A stretch of DNA of 64,000 nucleotides from Streptomyces sp. TLI_171 (GCF_003610255.1 NZ_RAPS01000001.1:3100001-3164000); one strand, 5' to 3'; shown: positions 40,265 through 50,059, counted from the first letter of the stretch. Notes: generated from the sequence alone by a model not told the origin. Translations and numbers: made by a program.

Positions 40265-41330
40265 TCGACACGACGGCCTGACCACGGGCCTTCAGGTCGT
40301 CCGTGGCCTGCTTGAGGATCCCCGCGGCCGCCGACTTGACGGCCGGCGTGGAGTCCGTCACCGGGCTCAGGTCGACGTTGCCGCCGGTGGTGAACACCAC
40401 GTAGCGGCCGTACGAGTCGCTGGAGGTCGCGCACTGCTTCAGGTCCGGGCAGAACCGCGGCGTCGCGTTGGTGCGCAGCGCCTTGACGTTGCCGACCACC
40501 TTCGACTTCACCCGGTCCGCCTGCGGCTTGGTGTCGAACACCGCGATGCCGACGGTGACCGCCGCCTTGTCGGACAGGTACGTGGCCAGGTACATGTCCT
40601 GGCAGTTCTCGGTGACCAGCACCGAACCCAGGCCGTTGTTGGTCGCCGAGCTGCACTCGGTGCTGTGCTCGGTCGCGACCCGCTTCAGCTGCTGGCCGTC
40701 GACGGTCAGCGCCGCGCTCGGGAACAGCGCGTCCACCGACAGCGGCGCCTTGTCGGTGGCGGCGCGGCTGAGCGCCTCCTCCGCGGTCTTCGGCTTCGCC
40801 ACCGGAGAGCCGGAGGAGCTGCCGCTCGGGCCGGTCGACGGTCCGGCCACCGGCTTGGTCGGCTTGTCGTCGTTGCCCACCATCACCGCGGCGGTGACGA
40901 TGCCGCCGACCACCAGCAGCGCGCCCAGCGTGCTGAGCAGCACGATGGTCCGCTTGCGGCGGCGGCGCTCGTCCTCGTGCTGGGTCGCCATCGCCGACCA
41001 GTCCGGCGACTCCGCGTCGCCCGAGAACGTCGGCGCGCTGTAGCGGCCCGGGTACGGCTGCTGGCCGGCTGGCGGGAGCCCGCCCTGCCCGTAGGACTGC
41101 GGCGTACCCGCGGACTGCGAGTATCCGGGGCCCTGCGGCGGCCCGAACCCGGGCGGCACCGACTGCTGCGGGTAGCCCGGCGGCGGGACCTGCTGCGGGT
41201 AGCCCGGCGGCGGGTAGCCGTACGCGGGCTGCGGCACGCCCGGCGCACCGGACTGCTGCGGCGGAACCGCCGGGCCTGATGCCGGCGGCTGCTGCTGCGG
41301 CTGCTGCTGCTGCGGCTGATCCTCTGACAT
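40254..41330 (-). CDS. Membrane protein with Gln/Pro/Gly-rich N-terminus, unknown function
   Basis: The 358-residue protein opens with about 100 low-complexity residues containing a tandem GYPQQ-type repeat rich in Pro, Gln, Gly and Tyr. After a basic stretch (ERRRRKR) comes one membrane helix (about 132-152), a Ser/Gly/Pro linker and an extracytoplasmic domain of about 170 residues with conserved-looking Cys pairs (STECSS, TENCQD, FCPDLKQC), probably disulfides. The outer domain is not one I can name. ATG at 41328-41330 follows GGAGGGGG. Its stop overlaps the second GH26 gene start, so it is coupled to the glycan locus. Confidence 0.78.
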   Translation of the reverse strand: MSEDQPQQQQPQQQPPASGPAVPPQQSGAPGVPQPAYGYPPPGYPQQVPPPGYPQQSVPPGFGPPQGPGYSQSAGTPQSYGQGGLPPAGQQPYPGRYSAPTFSGDAESPDWSAMATQHEDERRRRKRTIVLLSTLGALLVVGGIVTAAVMVGNDDKPTKPVAGPSTGPSGSSSGSPVAKPKTAEEALSRAATDKAPLSVDALFPSAALTVDGQQLKRVATEHSTECSSATNNGLGSVLVTENCQDMYLATYLSDKAAVTVGIAVFDTKPQADRVKSKVVGNVKALRTNATPRFCPDLKQCATSSDSYGRYVVFTTGGNVDLSPVTDSTPAVKSAAAGILKQATDDLKARGQAVVSNAG

Positions 41331-41458
41331 CAACGCCCCCTCCACGCTTCGATCACAGTCCCGAATGTTATCGGTAGACCTTCGAACGTCGACAGCCTGC
41401 CCCGTACCCGGGCGAAGCGTTGCCGATCCGTCACCTGCGCAGGGACGTTGACCGGCCG

Positions 41459-42823
41459 TCAGCCCAGGTGCAACCGCACCGATTCGGCGAGCCGCTCGCA
41501 CACCGCCTGGGCCTGCTCGGAGCCGACCGCCTCCACCATCACCCGGACCAGCGGCTCGGTTCCCGACTTGCGCAGCAACACCCGCCCGGTGGAGCCGAGT
41601 TCGGCCTCCGCCTCGGCGACCGCGGCCTGCAGCTCGACGCAGGACTCCACCCGGTCCTTGTCCACGCCCTTGACGTTGATCAGGACCTGCGGCAGCCGGG
41701 TCATCACCGCGGCCAGGTCCGCCAGCGGCTGCTTGGTGGCGGCCAGCCGGGCCCCCAGCATCAGACCGGTCAGCGTGCCGTCGCCGGTGGTGGCGTGGTC
41801 CAGCAGGATCACGTGCCCGGACTGCTCGCCGCCCAGCGCGAAGCCGTGCTGCTTCATCTCCTCCAACACGTACCGGTCGCCGACCGCGGTCTGCACCAGC
41901 TCGACGCCCTCGCGCTCCATCGCCAGCTTGAAGCCCAGGTTGGACATCACCGTGGCGACCGCCGTGTTGCGGCGCAGCGTGCCGGCCTCCTTCATGGCGA
42001 CCGCGAGGATCGCGATGATCTGGTCGCCGTCGACCTCGTTGCCGTCCGCGTCGGCGGCCAGGCAGCGGTCCGCGTCGCCGTCCAGCGCGATGCCCAGGTC
42101 GGCCTTGTGCTCCTTCATCGCGGCGCGCAGCTTGTCCAGGTGGGTGGAGCCGACGCCGTCGTTGATGTTCAGACCGGTCGGCTCGGTGCCCAGGGTGTAC
42201 ACCACCTCGGCGCCGGCCCGGGCGAACGCCTCCGGGGCGACCCGGGCGGCCGCGCCGTGCGCGCCGTCGATGACCACCTTGACGCCGTCCAGCCGGTTCG
42301 GCAGCACCGCGACCAGGTGCGCCACGTACCGGTCGAAGCCCTCGCCGTACTGCCGGACCCGGCCCACCGCGGCGCCCGTCGGCCGGTTCCAGGTCTCGTC
42401 GCCGACGCCGTAGCGGCGGTAGTGCGCCTCGATCGCGTCCTCGATCGCGTCGTCCAGCTTGTGGCCGCCGCGGGCCAGGAACTTGATGCCGTTGTCGGGC
42501 ATCGCGTTGTGGCTGGCGGACAGCATCACGCCGAAGTCCGCGCCCAGCGCGCCCGTCAGGTACGCCACCGCCGGGGTCGGCAGCACGCCCACCCGGAGCA
42601 CATCCACGCCGGCGCTGGCCAGGCCGGCGATCACCGCGGCCTCCAGGAACTCTCCGGACGCCCGGGGGTCCCGGCCGACCACGGCCACCGGCCGGTGGCC
42701 CTCGAACGCGTTCGCGTCGCCGAGCACGTGGGCGGCGGCCACCGACAGGCCGAGCGCCAACTCCGCGGTCAGGCCTTCGTTGGCCACCCCGCGCACCCCG
42801 TCCGTACCGAAGAGTCGTGCCAT
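41459..42823 (-). CDS. glmM: Phosphoglucosamine mutase
   Basis: GlmM converts glucosamine-6-phosphate to glucosamine-1-phosphate for UDP-GlcNAc and peptidoglycan. The 454-residue protein has the N-terminal [10 protein letters not shown], the phosphoserine loop LSASHN, the magnesium loop DGDADR and the sugar-phosphate motif [14 protein letters not shown]. It lies downstream of the rplM-rpsI operon, as in other actinobacteria, separated from rpsI by a perfect hairpin. ATG at 42821-42823. Confidence 0.97.
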   Translation of the reverse strand: MARLFGTDGVRGVANEGLTAELALGLSVAAAHVLGDANAFEGHRPVAVVGRDPRASGEFLEAAVIAGLASAGVDVLRVGVLPTPAVAYLTGALGADFGVMLSASHNAMPDNGIKFLARGGHKLDDAIEDAIEAHYRRYGVGDETWNRPTGAAVGRVRQYGEGFDRYVAHLVAVLPNRLDGVKVVIDGAHGAAARVAPEAFARAGAEVVYTLGTEPTGLNINDGVGSTHLDKLRAAMKEHKADLGIALDGDADRCLAADADGNEVDGDQIIAILAVAMKEAGTLRRNTAVATVMSNLGFKLAMEREGVELVQTAVGDRYVLEEMKQHGFALGGEQSGHVILLDHATTGDGTLTGLMLGARLAATKQPLADLAAVMTRLPQVLINVKGVDKDRVESCVELQAAVAEAEAELGSTGRVLLRKSGTEPLVRVMVEAVGSEQAQAVCERLAESVRLHLG

Positions 42824-42902
42824 GTTCGCGTTCGTCCCGTCTGTCGGCGCCTGTCGGCTGCTGGTACCGCCCCGCGGACTCCGCACCGGTCCGGGAGCAC
42901 AA

Positions 42903-42932
42903 CGCCCCGGAGCACGTGAGTGCTCCGGGGCG
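42903..42932 (-). terminator. Terminator of the rplM-rpsI operon
   Basis: A perfect 13-bp stem (42903-42915 with 42920-42932, arm CGCCCCGGAGCAC) with a GTGA loop lies 22 bases past the rpsI stop. Confidence 0.85.
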
Positions 42933-42953
42933 AGGATCGCATGAAGGGTGCGA

Positions 42954-43460
42954 TTAGCGCTTGCTGTACTGCGGCGCCTTGCGGGCCTTCTTGAGACCGG
43001 CCTTCTTGCGCTCGACGGCGCGCGAGTCGCGGGTCAGGAAGCCGGCCTTCTTGAGCGGGCCGCGGTTGTTGTCCACGTCCGCCTCGTTCAGCGCACGGGC
43101 CACGCCGAGGCGCAGCGCGTAGGCCTGACCGGAGACGCCGCCACCCGCGATGCGGGCGATGACGTCGTAACGGCCGTCCAGCTCAAGGAGCTTGAAGGGC
43201 TCGTTCACGGTCTGCTGGTGCACCTTGTTGGGGAAGTAGTTCTCCAGGGTGCGACCGTTGATCTTCCACTGGCCGGTGCCGGGGACGATGCGCACGCGGG
43301 CGATCGCCTCCTTGCGGCGGCCGAGGCCGGCGCCGGGGACGGCCTCGCCGAAGCGGCCGGCCAGCGACTCGGTGGTGTACTCGGTCTCGGTGGTGTACTC
43401 GTCGACGTTCTCGTCGTCGAAGTCAACCTCGAGGGTGCTCTCGATGGCAGTCTCGGCCAC
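42954..43460 (-). CDS. rpsI: 30S ribosomal protein S9 with acidic N-terminal extension
   Basis: S9 contacts the decoding-site tRNA through its C-terminal KAPQYSKR tail, which is present. The core ([52 protein letters not shown]) is canonical. The protein is 168 residues, about 38 longer than E. coli S9, because of an acidic Glu/Asp/Thr-rich N-terminal extension ([20 protein letters not shown]). Such extensions are usual in actinobacteria. It follows rplM by 47 bases. Confidence 0.97.
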   Translation of the reverse strand: MAETAIESTLEVDFDDENVDEYTTETEYTTESLAGRFGEAVPGAGLGRRKEAIARVRIVPGTGQWKINGRTLENYFPNKVHQQTVNEPFKLLELDGRYDVIARIAGGGVSGQAYALRLGVARALNEADVDNNRGPLKKAGFLTRDSRAVERKKAGLKKARKAPQYSKR

Positions 43461-43507
43461 GGTGTTCCTCAGCTCTTCTACGTCAGTTGGGGTGTGGGTG
43501 GCCGGAA

Positions 43508-43951
43508 TTACTGCGCGACCTGGGTGATCTCGAACGGCACCGGCTGCTGCGCAGCGTGCGGGTGCTGGTCGCCCGAGTAGACCTTCAGCTTCGAGAGCAT
43601 CTGACGGCCCAGGCTGTTCTTCGGAACCATGCCCTTGATGGCCTTCTCGACGGCCTTCTCCGGGTTGTTCGCGAGCAGGTCGTCGTAGCGGACCGAGCGG
43701 AGACCGCCCGGGAAGCCGCTGTGGCGGTAGGCCAGCTTCTGGGTCTTCTTGTTGCCCGAGAGGTGCACCTTGTCGGCGTTGATGATGATGACGAAGTCAC
43801 CAGTGTCAACGTGCGGCGCGTAGATCGCCTTGTGCTTGCCCCGCAGGAGGTTGGCGGCCTGGGAGGCCAGGCGGCCGAGCACGACGTCGGTCGCGTCGAT
43901 GACGTGCCACTGACGCTGGACGTCGCCGGGCTTGGGGCTGTACGTACGCAC
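43508..43951 (-). CDS. rplM: 50S ribosomal protein L13
   Basis: The 147-residue early-assembly protein of the large subunit contains [19 protein letters not shown], the loop [19 protein letters not shown], and [28 protein letters not shown], all diagnostic. It starts with GTG at 43949-43951. A structured leader of at least 100 bases precedes it. In several bacteria L13 represses its own operon through the leader, so autoregulation is plausible. Confidence 0.97.
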   Translation of the reverse strand: MRTYSPKPGDVQRQWHVIDATDVVLGRLASQAANLLRGKHKAIYAPHVDTGDFVIIINADKVHLSGNKKTQKLAYRHSGFPGGLRSVRYDDLLANNPEKAVEKAIKGMVPKNSLGRQMLSKLKVYSGDQHPHAAQQPVPFEITQVAQ

Positions 43952-44009
43952 GGTCGTAGCCTTCGCTTTTCAGTGAGTGGGTCCTGACAGGAGCACCAAG
44001 GCCCGGGGC

Positions 44010-44052
44010 CTCCAGCCGATCCGCCCGGACGCAATTCGGGCAGCCGCTGGAG
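44010..44052 (-). promoter_or_regulatory. Two-tier hairpin in the rplM leader
   Basis: CTCCAGC (44010-44016) pairs with GCTGGAG (44046-44052), and inside it GCCCG (44023-44027) pairs with CGGGC (44037-44041). The element lies 59 bases before the rplM start. It could be an L13 autoregulatory site or simply a terminator of the upstream transcript; covariation data would decide. Confidence 0.4.
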
Positions 44053-44180
44053 TTCGGCCTGTCGTCTCCGGCGTACCGACCTCTCACGTGAGATAGAGCG
44101 AGCCAATACGCACAACAGCGGCCAACAATACCGGGCCGATGGGGTGGAATCCAAACCGGCCCGGCCGCAGCGGCTTCGGA

Positions 44181-45839
44181 TCAGCGGTCCCGGACCACCC
44201 GGGTCTCGTCCCACACCGGCTCCGGGGCCTCGTAGACCCGCCCGTCCGAGCCGAACACCAGGAAGCGGTCGAAGCTCCGGGCGAACCACCGGTCGTGGGT
44301 GACGCACAGCACGGTGCCGTCGAACGCCTCCAGCCCCTGCTGCAGCGCCTCGGCGCTCTCCAGGTCCAGGTTGTCGGTCGGCTCGTCCAGCAGCAGCGCC
44401 GTCGAACCCGACAGCTCCAGCTTGAGGATCATCAGCCGGGCCTGCTGCCCGCCGGACAGCGACTCGAACTTCTGCTCCTCCTGCCGGTCCAGCTCGTAGC
44501 GGCGCAGCGCCGACATCGCCGCCCCGCGGGACAGCGCGTGCTCCTCCTCCACGATCGAGCGCACCGTCCGCCCCAGCAGCTCCGGGTGGGCGTGGGTCTG
44601 CCGGAAGTGCCCGGGCACCACCCGGGCCCCCAGCTTCCAGGTGCCGTTGTGCTTCACCGAGTCGTCGCCGGCCAGCAGCCGCAGGAAGTGCGACTTGCCG
44701 GAGCCGTTCGAGCCCAGCACCGCGACCCGCTCGCCGTAGAAGACCTCCAGGTCGAACGGCTTCATCAGCCCCGACAGCTCCAGGCCCGCCATGGTGAACG
44801 CCCGCACCCCGGTGCGGCCGCCCTTCAGCCGCATGGAGATCGACTGCTCGCGCGGCGGCGCCTCCGGCGGGCCCGCGTCCTCGAACTTCTTCAGCCTGGT
44901 CTGCGCGGCCGCGTACCGGGATGCCATCTCGTGGCTGACCGCGGCCGCCTGGCGCAGCGTCACCACCAGCTTCTTCAGCTTGGCGTGCTCCTCGTCCCAG
45001 CGCCGGCGCAGTTCCTCGAACCGCTCGAACCGCGCCTTGCGGGCCTCGTGGAAGGTGTCGAACCCGCCGCCGTGCACCCAGACGCTGGAGCCCGTCGCCC
45101 CCGACTCCACCGCGATGATCTTCTCCGCGGTGCAGGACAGCAGTTCCCGGTCGTGCGAGATGTACAGCACCGTCTTGTTGGTGGCCCGGATCGCCTCCTC
45201 CAGCCACCGCTTGCCCGGCACGTCCAGGTAGTTGTCCGGCTCGTCCAGCAGCAGCACCTCGTCCGGACCGCGCAGCAGCGCCTCCAGCACCAGCCGCTTC
45301 TGCTCGCCGCCGGACAGCGTGTTCAGCCCCCGCCACTGCGCCCGCTCGAACGGGACGCCGAGCGCGGCCACCGTGCACACGTCCCAGTCCGCCTCGTACT
45401 CGTAACCGCCGGCGTCCGACCAGTCCGACAGCGCCTGCGCGTACGCCATCTGCGACTTCTCGTCGTCCTGCGCGATCATCGCGAGCTCCGCGGCGTCCAC
45501 CGCCCGGGCCGCGTCGGCGATCCGCTTCGGAGCGACGGACACCAGCAGGTCCCGCACCGACGCGTCGACCGGCAGCGCGCCGGGGGCGTCGTTGGCGTCC
45601 TCCCGGCCCGTGGTGCCGACGAACTGGCGCATCACGCCCAGCCCGCCGCTCACCGTCACCGACCCGCCGTGCGGCTGCACGTCCCCCGCGATCATCCGCA
45701 GCAGCGTGGTCTTCCCGGCGCCGTTGGCCCCCACCAACGCGACCGCCGCCCCCTCGCCCACCCGGAAGGACGCGTCGTCGAACAGCACCCGCCCGTCCGG
45801 CAGGTAGTACTCAAGGTGCGAAATCTCGACGTGTCCCAT
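44181..45839 (-). CDS. ABC-F family ATP-binding protein
   Basis: The 552-residue soluble protein has two ABC domains and no membrane segment. Domain 1 has Walker A GANGAGKTT, signature LSGGEQKR and Walker B LLLDEPDNYLD. Domain 2 has Walker A GSNGSGKS, signature LSGGQQAR and Walker B LLLDEPTDNLD. A charged helical linker (KARFERFEELRRRWDEEHAKLKKL) joins them. ABC-F proteins act on the ribosome, either in translation or in antibiotic protection. The wide conservation position next to ribosomal genes suggests a housekeeping translation factor, but I cannot assign the subfamily. ATG at 45837-45839; a TTG at 45857 is less likely. Confidence 0.87.
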   Translation of the reverse strand: MGHVEISHLEYYLPDGRVLFDDASFRVGEGAAVALVGANGAGKTTLLRMIAGDVQPHGGSVTVSGGLGVMRQFVGTTGREDANDAPGALPVDASVRDLLVSVAPKRIADAARAVDAAELAMIAQDDEKSQMAYAQALSDWSDAGGYEYEADWDVCTVAALGVPFERAQWRGLNTLSGGEQKRLVLEALLRGPDEVLLLDEPDNYLDVPGKRWLEEAIRATNKTVLYISHDRELLSCTAEKIIAVESGATGSSVWVHGGGFDTFHEARKARFERFEELRRRWDEEHAKLKKLVVTLRQAAAVSHEMASRYAAAQTRLKKFEDAGPPEAPPREQSISMRLKGGRTGVRAFTMAGLELSGLMKPFDLEVFYGERVAVLGSNGSGKSHFLRLLAGDDSVKHNGTWKLGARVVPGHFRQTHAHPELLGRTVRSIVEEEHALSRGAAMSALRRYELDRQEEQKFESLSGGQQARLMILKLELSGSTALLLDEPTDNLDLESAEALQQGLEAFDGTVLCVTHDRWFARSFDRFLVFGSDGRVYEAPEPVWDETRVVRDR

Positions 45840-45881
45840 GCCATCGGATTGTGCCAAGGCCCGGGCCGCCGACCAAACCCT

Positions 45882-46802
45882 TTAGCCGACCGGCCCCTCG
45901 GCGGCCACCGGCTCGCCCAGCGTCCGGAGCCGTCGCGACACCCGGTTCCGCTCGGCGAGCAGTTCGTCCGCCGGGTAGCCGACCTCCTCCAGCGTCAGCC
46001 CGTGCGGCCGGATCACGTTGACCGCCGAGTTCCGCACCCCGCCCGCCAGCACCTCGCCCGGGAACTCCACCGGCCGGTGCCCGTCGCCGACCAGCAGCAT
46101 CGCCCCGACCAGCGCCCGCACCATGTTGTGGCAGAACGCGTCCGCCCGCACGGTGGCCACCGCCAGCGTGCCCTCCTGCGCGGCGTACGGGTCGATCGGC
46201 ACCCGGTCCCAGTGGAGTTCCAGCAGGGTGCGGATGGTGGTCGCGCCCTCGCGCTTCTTGCAGTAGGCCGCGAAGTCGTGCTCGCCGACCAGCAGCGCCG
46301 CCGCCTCGTTCATCCGGTCCAGGTCCAACGGCCGGTCGTGCCAGAGCACATGACCCCGCACCAGCGGGTCGACCCCGCCGGGGTGGTCGGCGACCCGGTA
46401 CGCGTAGCGCCGCCAGATCGCCGCGAACCGCGCGTCGAACCCGTGCGGCGCCTCCGACACCCGGTAGACCCGGACGTCCGCCGGCAGCCGCCCGGCGAGC
46501 CGCCGCAGCAGCTTGCCGCCGTGCTGCGTCCAGAGCTCCGCCGGCAGGTCGACGTGCGCCACCTGTCCGCGCGCGTGCACCCCGGCGTCGGTCCGGCCGG
46601 CCACGGTCAGCGGGAAGTTCTCCGCGCTGCGCAGCACGATCCGCAGCGCGTCCTCCAACTCGCCCTGCACGGTGCGCCGTTCGCGCTGTCGGGCCCAGCC
46701 CGAGAACTCCGCCCCGTGGTACGCCAGGTCGAGCCTGATCCGCACCTGCCCGTCCGCCGGGCCGTCCTTCACCGGCGGCAGCTCCACGCAGTCCTCAGCC
46801 AC
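45882..46802 (-). CDS. truA: tRNA pseudouridine(38-40) synthase
   Basis: TruA modifies positions 38-40 in the anticodon arm. The protein of about 306 residues shows the start of the fold ([19 protein letters not shown]), the catalytic [10 protein letters not shown] and the later [11 protein letters not shown] motif. I prefer GTG at 46800-46802 (GGGGAG six bases upstream); a start at 46823 would add seven residues and overlap the rplQ terminator side. It follows rplQ after a perfect 16-bp terminator. Confidence 0.93.
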   Translation of the reverse strand: MAEDCVELPPVKDGPADGQVRIRLDLAYHGAEFSGWARQRERRTVQGELEDALRIVLRSAENFPLTVAGRTDAGVHARGQVAHVDLPAELWTQHGGKLLRRLAGRLPADVRVYRVSEAPHGFDARFAAIWRRYAYRVADHPGGVDPLVRGHVLWHDRPLDLDRMNEAAALLVGEHDFAAYCKKREGATTIRTLLELHWDRVPIDPYAAQEGTLAVATVRADAFCHNMVRALVGAMLLVGDGHRPVEFPGEVLAGGVRNSAVNVIRPHGLTLEEVGYPADELLAERNRVSRRLRTLGEPVAAEGPVG

Positions 46803-46835
46803 TCCAACTCCCCTGTCCAGCAAGCAGAAAGCGAA

Positions 46836-46872
46836 CGGGCCCGCTCTCCCGACGAGCGGGAGAGCGGGCCCG
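46836..46872 (-). terminator. Terminator of the alpha operon after rplQ
   Basis: A perfect 16-bp stem (46836-46851 with 46857-46872) with a five-base loop lies 25 bases past the rplQ stop. truA, 34 bases beyond, would need read-through or its own promoter. Confidence 0.88.
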
Positions 46873-46896
46873 GACGGAGACCTACCCGAGCGAGGC

Positions 46897-47370
46897 TCAG
46901 GCCTCGGTGGTCTCGGCGGCCTCGTCGGCCTTGGTCTCGGCGGCCTGCTCGGCCTCCTTGACGGCGCGCTTGGCAGCGGCCTCGGCCTCGGCGACGGTCG
47001 CCTTGGTGGCGATCTCGCCCTCGACCAGCTCGATCACGGCCATCGGCGCGTTGTCGCCGCGGCGACCGCCGATCTTGGTGATGCGGGTGTAGCCGCCGGG
47101 ACGGTTCTCGAACCGCGGGGCGATCTCGGTGAAGAGGGTGTGCAGGACCGACACGTCGGTGATGGTCTTGCGCACCAGGCGACGGTTGTGGATGTCGCCC
47201 TTCTTCGCCTTGGTGATCAGCTTCTCCGCCAGCGGGCGCAGGCGACGGGCCTTGGCCTCGGTGGTGGTGATGCGGCCGTACTGGAACAGCTCGCGGGCCA
47301 GGCCGGCCAGCAGGAGCGGCTCGTGGTGCGGGCCGCCGCCGAGGCGGGCGCCCTTGGTGGGACGGGGCAT
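46897..47370 (-). CDS. rplQ: 50S ribosomal protein L17
   Basis: L17 is a large-subunit protein near the exit tunnel. The 157-residue protein starts [12 protein letters not shown] and contains [34 protein letters not shown], the family core. The C-terminal 40 residues are an Ala/Glu/Lys-rich tail ([26 protein letters not shown] region), longer than in E. coli and usual in actinobacteria. It follows rpoA after 127 bases that contain a hairpin. Confidence 0.97.
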   Translation of the reverse strand: MPRPTKGARLGGGPHHEPLLLAGLARELFQYGRITTTEAKARRLRPLAEKLITKAKKGDIHNRRLVRKTITDVSVLHTLFTEIAPRFENRPGGYTRITKIGGRRGDNAPMAVIELVEGEIATKATVAEAEAAAKRAVKEAEQAAETKADEAAETTEA

Positions 47371-47458
47371 GGAATGACTCCTCGAATCTCCGACTGCGGC
47401 CGTACCAGGTACCGCGGCGGGCGTACGGACACCGTGTCCGCACGACTTTCATGGCACC

Positions 47459-47486
47459 GGGAGCGGTTCACCGGGGAACCGCTCCC
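47459..47486 (-). terminator. Hairpin between rpoA and rplQ
   Basis: A perfect 11-bp stem (47459-47469 with 47476-47486, arm GGGAGCGGTTC) with a six-base loop lies 12 bases past the rpoA stop. Because rplQ follows, it probably attenuates transcription or stabilises the rpoA message rather than ending the operon. Confidence 0.55.
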
Positions 47487-47497
47487 GCTGTCAAAAC

Positions 47498-48520
47498 TCA
47501 GTACTGCTCGGTCTCCGCGTAGCCCTGGTCGTCCAGGTCGTCGGCGCCGAAGGCGTCGGCGGCGGCGGTCGGGTCGAACCCGGGCGGGCTGTCCTTGAGG
47601 GCCAGGCCCATGCCGGCCAGCTTCGCCTTGACCTCGTCGATCGACTTCGCACCGAAGTTGCGGATGTCGAGCAGGTCGGCCTCCGAGCGGGCGACGAGCT
47701 CACCCACGGTGTGGATGCCCTCGCGCTTGAGGCAGTTGTAGGAGCGGACGGTGAGTTCCAGCTCCTCGATCGGCAGCGCCAGGTCCGCGGCCAGGGCGGC
47801 GTCCGTCGGGGACGGACCCATGTCGATGCCCTCGGCGTCGACGTTCAGCTCGCGGGCCAGGCCGAACAGCTCGACCAGGGTCTTGCCGGCCGACGCCATC
47901 GCGTCGCGCGGACGCATGGCGGGCTTGGTCTCGACGTCGACGATCAGCTTGTCGAAGTCGGTGCGCTGCTCGACACGGGTGGCCTCGACCTTGTAGGTGA
48001 CCTTCAGCACGGGGCTGTAGATCGAGTCGACCGGGATGCGGCCGATCTCCTGGCCGGAGGCCTTGTTCTGCACGGCGGAGACGTAGCCGCGACCGCGCTC
48101 GACGGTCAGCTCCATCTCCAGCTTGCCCTTGCCGTTCAGCGTGGCGAGGACCAGCTCGGGGTTGTGCACCTCGACACCGGCCGGGGGCGCGATGTCGGCG
48201 GCGGTGACCACACCCGGGCCCTGCTTGCGCAGGTACATCACGACCGGCTCGTCGTGCTCCGAGGAGACGACCAGCTGCTTGATGTTCAGGATGAGGTCGG
48301 TGACGTCCTCCTTGACGCCCGGCACGGTGGTGAACTCGTGCAGGACACCGTCGATCCGGATGCTGGTGACAGCGGCACCCGGGATCGAGGAGAGGAGCGT
48401 GCGGCGGAGCGAGTTGCCGAGGGTGTAGCCGAAGCCCGGCTCGAGCGGCTCGATCACGAACCGCGAGCGGAACTCGTCGACGACCTCTTCGGTCAGCGAA
48501 GGACGCTGAGCGATCAGCAT
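47498..48520 (-). CDS. rpoA: DNA-directed RNA polymerase alpha subunit
   Basis: The 340-residue protein has the N-terminal assembly domain ([32 protein letters not shown]) and, after a linker, the C-terminal domain that contacts promoter UP elements and regulators ([38 protein letters not shown]). The acidic tail DADD-like EQY end is typical for streptomycetes. ATG at 48518-48520. rpsK lies upstream, separated by 133 bases with a strong hairpin. Confidence 0.98.
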   Translation of the reverse strand: MLIAQRPSLTEEVVDEFRSRFVIEPLEPGFGYTLGNSLRRTLLSSIPGAAVTSIRIDGVLHEFTTVPGVKEDVTDLILNIKQLVVSSEHDEPVVMYLRKQGPGVVTAADIAPPAGVEVHNPELVLATLNGKGKLEMELTVERGRGYVSAVQNKASGQEIGRIPVDSIYSPVLKVTYKVEATRVEQRTDFDKLIVDVETKPAMRPRDAMASAGKTLVELFGLARELNVDAEGIDMGPSPTDAALAADLALPIEELELTVRSYNCLKREGIHTVGELVARSEADLLDIRNFGAKSIDEVKAKLAGMGLALKDSPPGFDPTAAADAFGADDLDDQGYAETEQY

Positions 48521-48578
48521 GTTCTGGATCCTCCAGTTGTCTTCGGCACCCACTATTTGATGCCGATAGAACTCAAGC

Positions 48579-48611
48579 GTACGGGCTCCCGCGACAGACG
48601 GGAGCCCGTAC
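48579..48611 (-). terminator. Hairpin between rpsK and rpoA
   Basis: A perfect 13-bp stem (48579-48591 with 48599-48611, arm GTACGGGCTCCCG) with a seven-base loop lies 42 bases past the rpsK stop. An AT-rich stretch follows toward rpoA, so partial termination plus a separate rpoA promoter is plausible. In most bacteria rpsD would stand here. Confidence 0.6.
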
Positions 48612-48653
48612 CAGGTTTAAAACACCGGCCGCCTGGTGAACCCAGGCGTCGCG

Positions 48654-49061
48654 TCAGACGCGGCGGCGCTTCGGCGGACGGCAGCCGTTGTGCGGGGTGG
48701 GGGTGACGTCCTGGATCGAGCCCACCTCCAGGCCGGTGGCCTGGAGCGAGCGGATCGCGGTCTCACGGCCGGAGCCCGGACCCTTGACGAAGACGTCGAC
48801 CTTGCGCATGCCGTGCTCCTGCGCGCGACGGGCAGCGGCCTCGGCGGCCATCTGCGCGGCGAACGGGGTGGACTTGCGCGAGCCCTTGAAGCCGACGTGG
48901 CCGGCAGAGGCCCAGGAGATCACGTTGCCCGAGGGGTCGGTGATCGAAACGATGGTGTTGTTGAACGTGCTCTTGATGTGAGCGTGCCCGTGGGCGACGT
49001 TCTTCTTCTCCTTGCGGCGGATCTTCTTCGCGCCGGCAGCCTGACGACCCTTGGGGGGCAT
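48654..49061 (-). CDS. rpsK: 30S ribosomal protein S11
   Basis: S11 forms part of the platform of the small subunit. The 135-residue protein contains [37 protein letters not shown], and the C-terminal [18 protein letters not shown], all canonical. It follows rpsM by 72 bases in the alpha operon order infA, rpmJ, rpsM, rpsK. Confidence 0.98.
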   Translation of the reverse strand: MPPKGRQAAGAKKIRRKEKKNVAHGHAHIKSTFNNTIVSITDPSGNVISWASAGHVGFKGSRKSTPFAAQMAAEAAARRAQEHGMRKVDVFVKGPGSGRETAIRSLQATGLEVGSIQDVTPTPHNGCRPPKRRRV

Positions 49062-49133
49062 AAGTCTGTTCTCCTACTGAGGTGGTCGGTCCGCTAACCC
49101 GCGGGCCGGAGGGATGTCCGGTTACGGGACGGA

Positions 49134-49514
49134 CTACTTCTTGCCCGGCTTCTTCTTGCCGGCGATCGCGCGACGCGGGCCCTTGCGGGTACGCGCGTTG
49201 GTGTGGGTGCGCTGACCGCGGACGGGCAGGCCGCGGCGGTGGCGCAGGCCCTCGTAGCAGCCGATCTCGACCTTGCGGCGGATGTCGGCGGCCACCTGGC
49301 GGCGCAGGTCACCCTCGACCTCGAAGTTCGCGTCGACGAACTTCTGCAGCTTGACGAGGTCGTCCTCGGAGATGTCGCGGACGCGGATGTCGCCGCTCAC
49401 ACCGGTCTCGGCCAGCGCCTGCTGGGCGCGGGTCTTGCCGATGCCGTAGACGTAGGTGAGGGCGATCTCGATCCGCTTCTCGCGGGGGAGATCAACGCCG
49501 GAAAGGCGTGCCAT
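49134..49514 (-). CDS. rpsM: 30S ribosomal protein S13
   Basis: S13 bridges the subunits and contacts the P-site tRNA. The 126-residue protein begins [21 protein letters not shown] and contains [41 protein letters not shown] and a basic Lys-rich end (AGKKKPGKK). Length and sequence are normal for actinobacteria. The gap of 174 bases to rpmJ upstream shows no gene. Confidence 0.98.
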   Translation of the reverse strand: MARLSGVDLPREKRIEIALTYVYGIGKTRAQQALAETGVSGDIRVRDISEDDLVKLQKFVDANFEVEGDLRRQVAADIRRKVEIGCYEGLRHRRGLPVRGQRTHTNARTRKGPRRAIAGKKKPGKK

Positions 49515-49688
49515 TCAAGGCTCCTGTGGTTCTTCAGAGGTCTGACGTGCCGCCTACTCGCTGTCTCTCGACAGGGAGCCCCGGCCTCTGACCGGGGGTG
49601 GCAGTCCGTCCACTGGACGGATCGGGCGGCCCGCGTATGACGTTGGTGCGCGTCGCGCGAAGGTCCTACGAGAAATGCGGGGGGTGGA

Positions 49689-49802
49689 TCAGCCCTGGCG
49701 CTGCTTGTGGCGCAGGTTGTCGCAGATCACCATGACCCGGCCGTGACGGCGGATCACCTTGCACTTGTCGCAGATCTTCTTGACGCTCGGCTTGACCTTC
49801 AT
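49689..49802 (-). CDS. rpmJ: 50S ribosomal protein L36
   Basis: The 37-residue protein reads [20 protein letters not shown] and onward to RHKQRQG. Four zinc ligands are present: Cys11, Cys14, Cys27 and the His near 32, so this is the zinc-binding (C+) form. The ATG is at 49800-49802, 35 bases after the infA stop, in the usual infA-rpmJ order. Confidence 0.97.
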   Translation of the reverse strand: MKVKPSVKKICDKCKVIRRHGRVMVICDNLRHKQRQG

Positions 49803-49837
49803 GATTCAGGTTCTCCGGGGTCTAGATCTGAGGGGTG

Positions 49838-50059
49838 TTACTTGTACCGGTAGACGATCCGGCCGCGGGTCAGGTCGTAGGGGCTGAGCTCCACCACGAC
49901 CCGGTCATCCGGGAGGATGCGGATGTAGTGCATGCGCATCTTGCCGCTGATGTGCGCGAGGACCTTGTGACCGTTCTGCAGCTCGACCTTGAACATCGCG
50001 TTCGGAAGAGACTCGATCACGGTGCCCTCGATCTCAATGGCGCCTTGCTTCTTAGCCAT
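49838..50059 (-). CDS. infA: Translation initiation factor IF-1
   Basis: IF-1 is the 73-residue OB-fold factor that covers the ribosomal A site during initiation. The sequence starts [31 protein letters not shown] and ends [14 protein letters not shown], essentially invariant in actinobacteria. A candidate promoter lies 135 bases upstream, so infA probably opens the alpha operon separately from map. Confidence 0.98.
   Translation of the reverse strand: MAKKQGAIEIEGTVIESLPNAMFKVELQNGHKVLAHISGKMRMHYIRILPDDRVVVELSPYDLTRGRIVYRYK

Noticed and set aside
48521..48578. Specific rpoA promoter (TTGAGT with TAGTGG)
   Set aside because: The best spacing is 15 bases and the -10 is poor, so only an AT-rich character can be supported.
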